The translations under genes were made by a program, and so were the position numbers. Below the pieces are notes generated by a model. That model was given only the letters and a program-made list of their open reading frames with translations, ran no database searches and was not told where the DNA came from. From positions 717,001 through 781,000 of the forward strand of contig JAODUO010000034.1 of assembly GCA_025642075.2 (NCBI GenBank): a stretch of DNA of 64,000 nt. Reading direction: 5' to 3'. Below, in pieces: positions 56,854-64,000 of the stretch (position 1 is its first letter; each line of letters begins with the position of its first letter). The stretch is from Ridgeia piscesae. Taxonomy: Eukaryota; Annelida; Polychaeta; Sabellida; Siboglinidae.

Positions 56854-59800
56854 ATGCGGGTGACGGTGTCGCTACAGAAGGAGAGCTACCGGTGGATCTT
56901 CAAACAGATCTGGCTGCGGAAAGGGGTCATCAGAGAGCCACAACTTCAGATGCCAAGATTTCTCGCAAACAAAGGTGATTCACGATAATGCTGAGTCACA
57001 TGACTAGAGATTGTGTTTTGTGATGTTGGAGCCCTGTGTAATAATTCTAAGAAGTTCGTGGTTGTGATATTGTTTTTTATCATGTGATTGTTCGTGTTTA
57101 AAGGAGTTATTGGTAGACATTATGCAACCATCAGATAGTGAAATTGAGGAAATATTTAAGTAAATATAATTTTGAAGTTTTAATAACAGGACTACCCTGG
57201 GGTACATTATTATGGACGCCAGTAGGTATATGTTGACATATAAAGAATGAGATATTATTTATTTTATTGGCACAAACTTACAAATTAGTTATTAGAAGAA
57301 ACTTGAATGTCAAGTTGGATGAACACAGATAGTGTTTTGTGATGTTGGCTATGTAATAAAAGGAAGTTGGTGGTGTTGATATAATTGATCATTTTCATGG
57401 GACTTCTTAGTAAAAACATTTATGAAGCCAATAGAAAATTATGAAACATTTAATAATTAACATAAGAATGTTATATATAATATAGTATATGTTAGTTTTA
57501 ATAACAGATCTACAAAGTTATGGATAACAAGTGTTGATGTGTTGTATTCTAAAGAATGAGATATGTATTTTGACTGAAATACCAAAATGATGAATTAGAA
57601 GTGTGCAGTACGTTGACTGTCATCACTTATATGTCATGTTTTGTTAACCACCAGATATTGAGATAGTTGATCCAAGGCCGAGTCGGCCAACGTATCCTCC
57701 ATGGGGGCCCCCTGTGAAGGATGACCCCCGGTTCATGCCAACCCCCCGTCTAGAGGACCACCCAGACTACCACGAAGACTACGTCTATGAGTTCAACACA
57801 AAAACACGCCTCCTGGAAGGTAGTCCCATCACAATTCTCTCTCACGGGTTGAGTTGACTTTTGAAAGCAATACTATCAGACTTCTGTAATGTTCTTATCC
57901 TCAGGAATCTGAGCTAAGAGACACAACCAACAAGACTTGTGGTCACAATATGGTGTCTACCATGAACAGGGACTTGAGAAGCCAGCATTGGAATTAGTTT
58001 GGTTGAAATACTATTTGAACAAAGGTATCTGGAGTGTTCTTGCTGAAGTAGCGTTAATTTCAGATTAAAAATTTAGTTGTAGCTAAAGAGAAAGCATGGT
58101 TTCCAGCGTTAAGCTTAGAAGTTAGAAAGAACACATTATAAGGGGTCATGTGGATGTTCTGAGAATCCTAGTGAAATCTACATGGTACTAGTGAACTATG
58201 GCGTTGGTGATTGTCTTGTAGGCAGGGCATTTTTATGAACCTGGTTTCTTGCTAACGCAAAGTATCATTGAATAGAGCTGTGTGGATGGGGTTTGCACAT
58301 TTAGACAGTATACACAGTATACATGTATTAATATGCTAATTTTGGAGCTTTCAGCATTGAACCAGTATCTCTTCAATGGTTCCAAGGTTTACCCACATTT
58401 TTTTGTTCTCTTCAAGCCTCTGATCTGTCAATTGGTGATCAAGTATTTCAGAAACATTAATTATTAATTGTTTTACAGGAAATTTCTCCTACTGGAGATA
58501 ATTTGATGTCCTCAGTTTATTGTTCCATGAGTAAGCTGCTCGTGTTTATTGTTCCATGAGTAAGCTGCTCGTGTTTATTGTTCCATGAGTAAGCTGCTCA
58601 TGTTTATTGTTCCATGAGTAAGCTGCTCATGTTTATTGTTCCATGAGTAAGCTGCTCGTGTTTATTGTTCCATGAGTAAGCTGCTCATGTTTATTGTTCC
58701 ATGAGTAAGCTGCTCGTGTTTAATGTTCCATGAGTAAGCTGCTCGTGTTTATTGTTCCATGAGTAAGCTGCTTCCAGAGTAAGCTGCTCGTGTTTATTGT
58801 TCCATGAGTAAGCTGCTCGTGTTTATTGTTCCATGAGTAAGCTGCTCGTGTTTATTGTTCCATGAGTAAGCTGCTCGTGTTTATTGTTCCATGAGTAAGC
58901 TGCTTCCAAGAGTAAGCTGCTCGTGTTTATTGTTCCATGAGTAAGCTGCTCGTGTTTATTGTTCCATGAGTAAGCTGCTCGTGTTTAATGTTCCATGAGT
59001 AAGCTGTTCGTGTTTATTGTTCCATGAGTAAGCTGCTCGTGTTTATTGTTCCATGAGTAAGCTGCTCGTGTTTATTGTTCCATGAGTAAGCTGCTCGTGT
59101 TTAATGTTCCATGAGTAAGCTGCTCGTGTTTATTGTTCCATGAGTAAGCTGCTCGTGTTTATATAATTAAATTGTTTATTTACTTGAACTCATCAGCAGT
59201 CAGAGGTGCCATGTCGTGTGCGTTCATTTGTCACAGGGGAGAAACAGGCTCTGATTCTGACAAAGACACAGCCTTTCTACGAGTTACCAGACAATGTCCA
59301 GAAACTCATTGGGGCTGTCGATATACCAGATCAGGTAGGGACTTTCACAATGTCATATGTTGTCACCGCGTCAGGTAAAGGTATTTTGAGTTTGACTTTG
59401 TGGTCTGAAGTCTGCACAATACATTGTTTGAAGCAATACGTCTGCTGTCTGGTTGTGGTGCTTTTGACGTGTAGCCAATGCTTGCTCTTGAAAACCTTTT
59501 GCACAGTAACACTTATGTGTTGTAACATGTTTTCTACAATCTTGAGCAAAATTGCAGGCACAACTGTGTACCATTCGCCTCCATATGGTATGCGGTACAT
59601 ACCATATATTCCATTTGGTATACAGTATGGAATATGGCTATGGAAGATTCAAAAGACCTCTGTTGGTAAACAGTGAGTAACCAATGTAACATGCCACGTG
59701 GAATACCGGTTTTTCAAAACCTGTTTAAACACCAGATAAAAATACCTGTTCAACTGTGCACGGTACGCAGCTGTAAGCATAAGGGAGACCTGCAGCCATG

Positions 59801-62730
59801 TTGGTCACCATTTGTTTGCTCTCGCAGGACGAATTGATCCAGAGATACATCATGCAGGCCAATGTGTGGGACCCAACCAAGAAGAAACTGCCAAAACGAT
59901 TCAACGCACAAATTCCTGGTTGGAAGTTCAAGGCTGAGACCGGGATTCCGCGCCGTCGGATCATGTATGTTTCCATTTGTGTAGTATTTATGTCCAGTGG
60001 TCAAACTATCCAGACACCTGACAAGAAAAACTTTTACCCATCAAACATGGTCCCAAGCACATGTGTACTTGGTTGGTCTGGTAGTAGGTCGTTGTTATAT
60101 GTGTTCACTTATGTTAGCATAAGTAAATGTTGGGTTTGTTCGTGAGACTTCAGACTTGCCATGCTGACACGATGACACAGACATCAGTGGGAACATCTCA
60201 GTTGTGTATATATGTATGGATTCAGACCTAAAATAGCAGATATTCTTCATGTGACTGTTTCTTCATTTTATATTTAAACAAACTAGTCAAAGTGTATATG
60301 TAAACTGTGTATGGCACTCTTGTCTGAATGCCACTGTCTGACACTTCACTCACTGTCTACTGTGAATGCACTGTCTATACTGTGAATGCCACTGCTGCCT
60401 GACACGGTTAGTACTGTGAATGCCACTGCTGCCTGACACTATGTGTACTATGAATGCCACTGCTGCCTGACACTGTGTGTACTATGAATGCCATTGCTGC
60501 CTGACACTGTTTGTACTGTGAATGCCACTGCTGCCTGACACTGTCTGTACTGTGAATGCCACTGCTGCCTGACACTGTGTACTATGAATGCCACTGCTGC
60601 CTGACACTGTGTGTACTATGAATGCCACTGCTGCCTGACACTGTCTGTACTGTGAATGCCACTGCTGCCTGACACTGTGTGTACTATGAATGCCACTGCT
60701 GCCTGAAACTGTGTGTACTATGAATGCCATTGCTGCCTGACACTGTTTGTACTGTGAACGCCACTGCTGCCTGACACTGTCTGTACTGTGAATGCCACTG
60801 CTGCCTGACACTGTGTACTATGAATGCCACTGCTGCCTGACACTGTCTGTACTATGAATGCCACTGCTGCCTGACACTGTGTGTACTATGAATGCCACTG
60901 CTGCCTGACACTGTCTGTACTATGAATGCCACTGCTGCCTGACACTGTTGTACTTGAATGCCACTGCTGCCTGACACTGTGTACTATGAATGCCACTGCT
61001 GCCTGACACTGTGTGTACTTGAATGCCACTGCTGCCTGACACTGTGTACTATGAATGCCACTGCTGCCTGACCCTGTGTACTATGAATGCCACTGCTGCC
61101 TGACACTGTGTGTACTATGAATGCCACTGCTGCCTGACACTGTTGTACTATGAATGCCACTGCTGCCTGACACTGTTGTACTATGAATGCCACTGCTGCC
61201 TGACACTGTCTGTACTATGAATGACGCTCTGCTGACTGTGAATGCCACTGCTGCCTGACACTTTGTACTATGAATGCCACTGCTGCCTGACCTGTGTACT
61301 ATGAAGCCACTGCTGCCTGACACTGTTGTACTTGAATGCCCTGCTGCCTGACACTGTGTACTATGAATGCCACTGCTGCCTGACACTGTTATACTTGAAT
61401 GCCACTGCTGCCTGACACTGTGCTACATGAATGCTCACCATGCTGCCTGACACTGTTTACTATGAATGCCACTGCTGCCTGACACTGTGTACTATGAATG
61501 CCACTGCTGCCTGACACTGTGTACTATGAATGCCACTGCTGCCTGACACTGTGTTACTATGAATGCCACTGCTGCCTGACACTGTGTGTACTATGAATGC
61601 CACTGCTGCCTGACACTGTGTACTATGAATGCCACTGCTGCCTGACACTGGTGTACTATGAATGCCACTGCTGCCTGACACTGTTACTATGAATGCCACT
61701 GCTGCCTGACACTGTCTTACTATGAATGCCACTGCTGCCTGACACTGCTGTACTATGAATGCCACGCTGCCTGACACTGACAACCACTGCTGCCTACACT
61801 GCTGTACTATGAATGCCACTGCTGCCTGACACTGTGTACTATGAATGCCACTGCTGCCTGACACTGTTGTACTATGAATGCCACTGCTGCCTGACACTGT
61901 GTGTACTATGAATGCCACTGCTGCCTGACACTGTCTGTACTGTGAATGCCACTGCTGCCTGACACTGTGTACTATGAATGCCACTGCTGCCTGACACTGT
62001 CTGTACTGTGAATGCCACTGCTGCCTGACACTGTGTGTACTATGAATGCCACTGCTGCCTGACACTGTGTGTACTATGAATGCCACTGCTGCCTGACACT
62101 GTCTGTACTGTGAATGCCACTGCTGCCTGACACTGTCTGTACTATGAATGCCAGTGCTGCCTGACACTGTCTGTACTGTGAATGCCACTGCTGCCTGACA
62201 CTGTGTGTACTGTGAATGCCACTGCTGCCTGACACTGTGTGTACTGTGAATGCCACTGCTGCCTGACACTGTCTGTACTATGAATGCCACTGCTGCCTGA
62301 CACTGTCTGTACTATGAATGCCACTGCTGCCTGACACTGTCTGTACTATGAATGCCACTGCTGCCTGACACTGTCTGTACTATGAATGCCACTGCTGCCT
62401 GACACTGTTGTACTATGAATGCCACTGCTGCCTGACACTGTGTGTACTATGAATGCCACTGCGAAGGTTTGCACCTGACCTACCTGTGTGTACTATGAAT
62501 GCCACTGCTGCCTGACACTGTCTGTACTATGAATGCCACTGCTGCCTGACACTGTGTGTACTATGAATGCCGCTGCTGCCTGACACTGTCTGTACTATGA
62601 TTCTGTAGGTCGACACTGACACAGAACCTTCTCCGTCTCTGCCAGTCACTAGGGGGGCGCTACCCTGACCTACTTCAGGGGCGAAGGTTTGCACCTGAGG
62701 CCTACGTGTCATCGTCCTACTCCTTCCACG
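56854..62730 (+). CDS. MRPL37: Mitochondrial large ribosomal subunit protein mL37, exons 1-5 (continues beyond window)
   Basis: mL37 is a metazoan-specific protein of the mitochondrial large ribosomal subunit, related to mS30/PDCD9. Coding exons: 56,854-56,974; 57,655-57,819; 59,237-59,334; 59,828-59,964; 62,609-62,730. All introns are GT-AG and phases agree (1,1,0,2, then 1 at the open end). They give residues 1-214, against about 420 in human, so about half the gene lies off the window. Diagnostic stretches are YPPWGPPVKDDPRF (54-67), TRLLEG then EKQALILTKT (91-106, spanning exons 2 and 3), and LTQNLLRLCQSLGGRYPDLL in exon 5. TATAG just before TTACCGCG at 56,836 looks like a 3' splice site in the 5' UTR. 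An alternative acceptor for exon 3 at 59,196 is in the wrong phase and was rejected. The N-terminus (MRVTVSLQKESYRWIFKQIW) is basic, as expected for mitochondrial import. Confidence 0.93.
58525..59165. repeat. 29-bp minisatellite in MRPL37 intron 2, about 22 copies
   Basis: The unit contains GTGTTTATTGTTCCATGAGT and AAGCTGCTC. Two copies carry an insertion of the type CTGCTTCCAGAGTAAGCTGC. The array ends about 70 bp before exon 3. Confidence 0.97.
60345..62600. repeat. 32-34-bp minisatellite filling MRPL37 intron 4, about 67 copies
   Basis: The unit contains TACTATGAATGCCACTGCTG and CCTGACACTGTGTG; period varies between 32 and 34 bp with TGTGTAC, TGTGTGTAC, TGTCTGTAC and TGTTGTAC junctions. 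The array runs to the very edge of exon 5, where the last unit changes into TTCTGTAG. 61,200-61,800 is unusually noisy. 62,460-62,490 contains a fragment of exon 5. Open frames of up to 276 codons on the minus strand are repeat translations. Confidence 0.97.
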
Positions 62731-62814
62731 GTAGGCCCCCTACACGCCCCCTATACGCCCCTCATGCAACCTCTCAGAGTGTTACAGACACATACAGTGG
62801 TATACCCCAGCTCA

Positions 62815-63206
<392 letters not shown>

Positions 63207-64000
63207 TGTCATTGGTCCCCACTAATTATTTTCTTTAGATTAATGCATTTCCAGATAGATGATATATGCACTTTTTACTGTGTCTGTCAAAACATATCCG
63301 ACATTGATATTCATACAATCGATTTCTGGAAGCCAATTCTGCAGGGTTATTGACATCTCGATTAACAAGACTCATTTATATGTATCGACAGGATGAGTAA
63401 GAATAATTCCAACACCTTGATGCGTTGTCATTGTCCACATGTGTCACTGCAACCACAGGTGCCAGAAACACTTGCTTTGTGTCGAACACGCGGCTTCTAT
63501 AAATACCTCAGAACGATTGGTTCGTACAAAAGTGAATACAAACCAGGAAGTAGGTGAACAGAAACCTCAAGGCCAACTGTTGTAAGTGGTTGAGGCTCTC
63601 TCGATCATGTAGCCCAGGAAGTATCGTCTTACAGCCTGTGTGTGTCAGGTCGTCCTCTCTCTCTCTCACGACTCTGCTTTAGTGAACGATATAACAGATT
63701 GGACACTCCAGTGTAGCGACCTCACCCAAATGTCATTCAGATTTTTTACTGGAATGTATAATATATATTTTGTAAATACAACTAGTCGAATGTTTTAGAT
63801 GCAAATAGTAGAACTGATAAATACCATGTTACCTCAGTGAAATAAATATATTAGAATAATAAACATTTATAATGCCTCATGCTGTGTATCAAAGTAAAAT
63901 ACTTGCTCAGAGGTGCTATAAATGTAAAATATGTCATGGTAAATTGATAAACATTACAATAAAATATACATACTGTAACTAAACCATTGAGTGACACAGT
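63207..64000 (+). other. MRPL37 intron continuing past the window
   Basis: No further exon resembling mL37 was found, so the rest of the gene lies beyond position 64,000. Nothing else was recognised. Confidence 0.5.

Noticed and set aside
59197..59236. Extension of MRPL37 exon 3 upstream to the CAG at 59,196
   Set aside because: Wrong phase relative to exon 2; the acceptor at 59,236 restores the conserved RLLEG-EKQALILTKT junction.
61460..62290. 276-codon minus-strand open frame
   Set aside because: It is the 34-bp intronic minisatellite of MRPL37 read on the other strand.

Overview
The window is nuclear DNA from an invertebrate bilaterian. Three things show this: spliced genes with GT-AG introns, the bilaterian let-7 microRNA complex, and very heavy loads of minisatellites, microsatellites and non-LTR retrotransposon debris. 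The co-oriented miR-100/let-7/miR-125 cluster and the repeat landscape fit a lophotrochozoan such as a mollusc, but no single feature fixes the phylum. It is not bacterial or viral: there are no operons and no dense coding.

Layout. 1-17,000 is gene-poor; it carries a composite 37/36-bp minisatellite (7997-9549) and a CpG-rich stretch (about 15,440-16,110). 17,105-18,094 holds two small minisatellites. 18,785-23,551 is the let-7 complex: miR-100, let-7 and miR-125, all on the plus strand. 25,574-29,977 has a 35-copy 32-bp array and a near-identical 1,189-bp direct duplication. 29,978-38,640 is AT-rich with several arrays, two miRNA-like hairpins and a long CATA/TA microsatellite field. 38,637-42,885 is a nest of transposons: an RTE-like LINE (minus strand) split by a 3.8-kb element with about 235-bp terminal inverted repeats, which itself contains an L2/CR1-like LINE fragment. 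43,213-45,830 is a 60-bp minisatellite that stays open in one frame. 49,926-50,655 is a second L2/CR1-like LINE 3' end whose reverse-transcriptase coding sequence carries an internal 25-bp minisatellite.

The two recognisable protein genes lie at the right: MTERF4 (minus, 51,227-52,396) and the first five coding exons of MRPL37 (plus, 56,854-62,730, continuing past the window). They are head to head, and both serve the mitochondrial ribosome: MTERF4 works with the NSUN4 rRNA methyltransferase in large-subunit assembly, and mL37 is a large-subunit protein. Three MRPL37 introns are filled by three different tandem repeats.

The points most worth following are the miR-100 gene, whose mature arm has three adjacent changes at positions 9-11 while the star arm still complements the usual sequence at positions 9 and 10; the MRPL37 exon fragment embedded in the neighbouring intronic array; and the nested transposon with inverted repeats. 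Most long open frames in this window are translations of tandem repeats and are not listed as genes.
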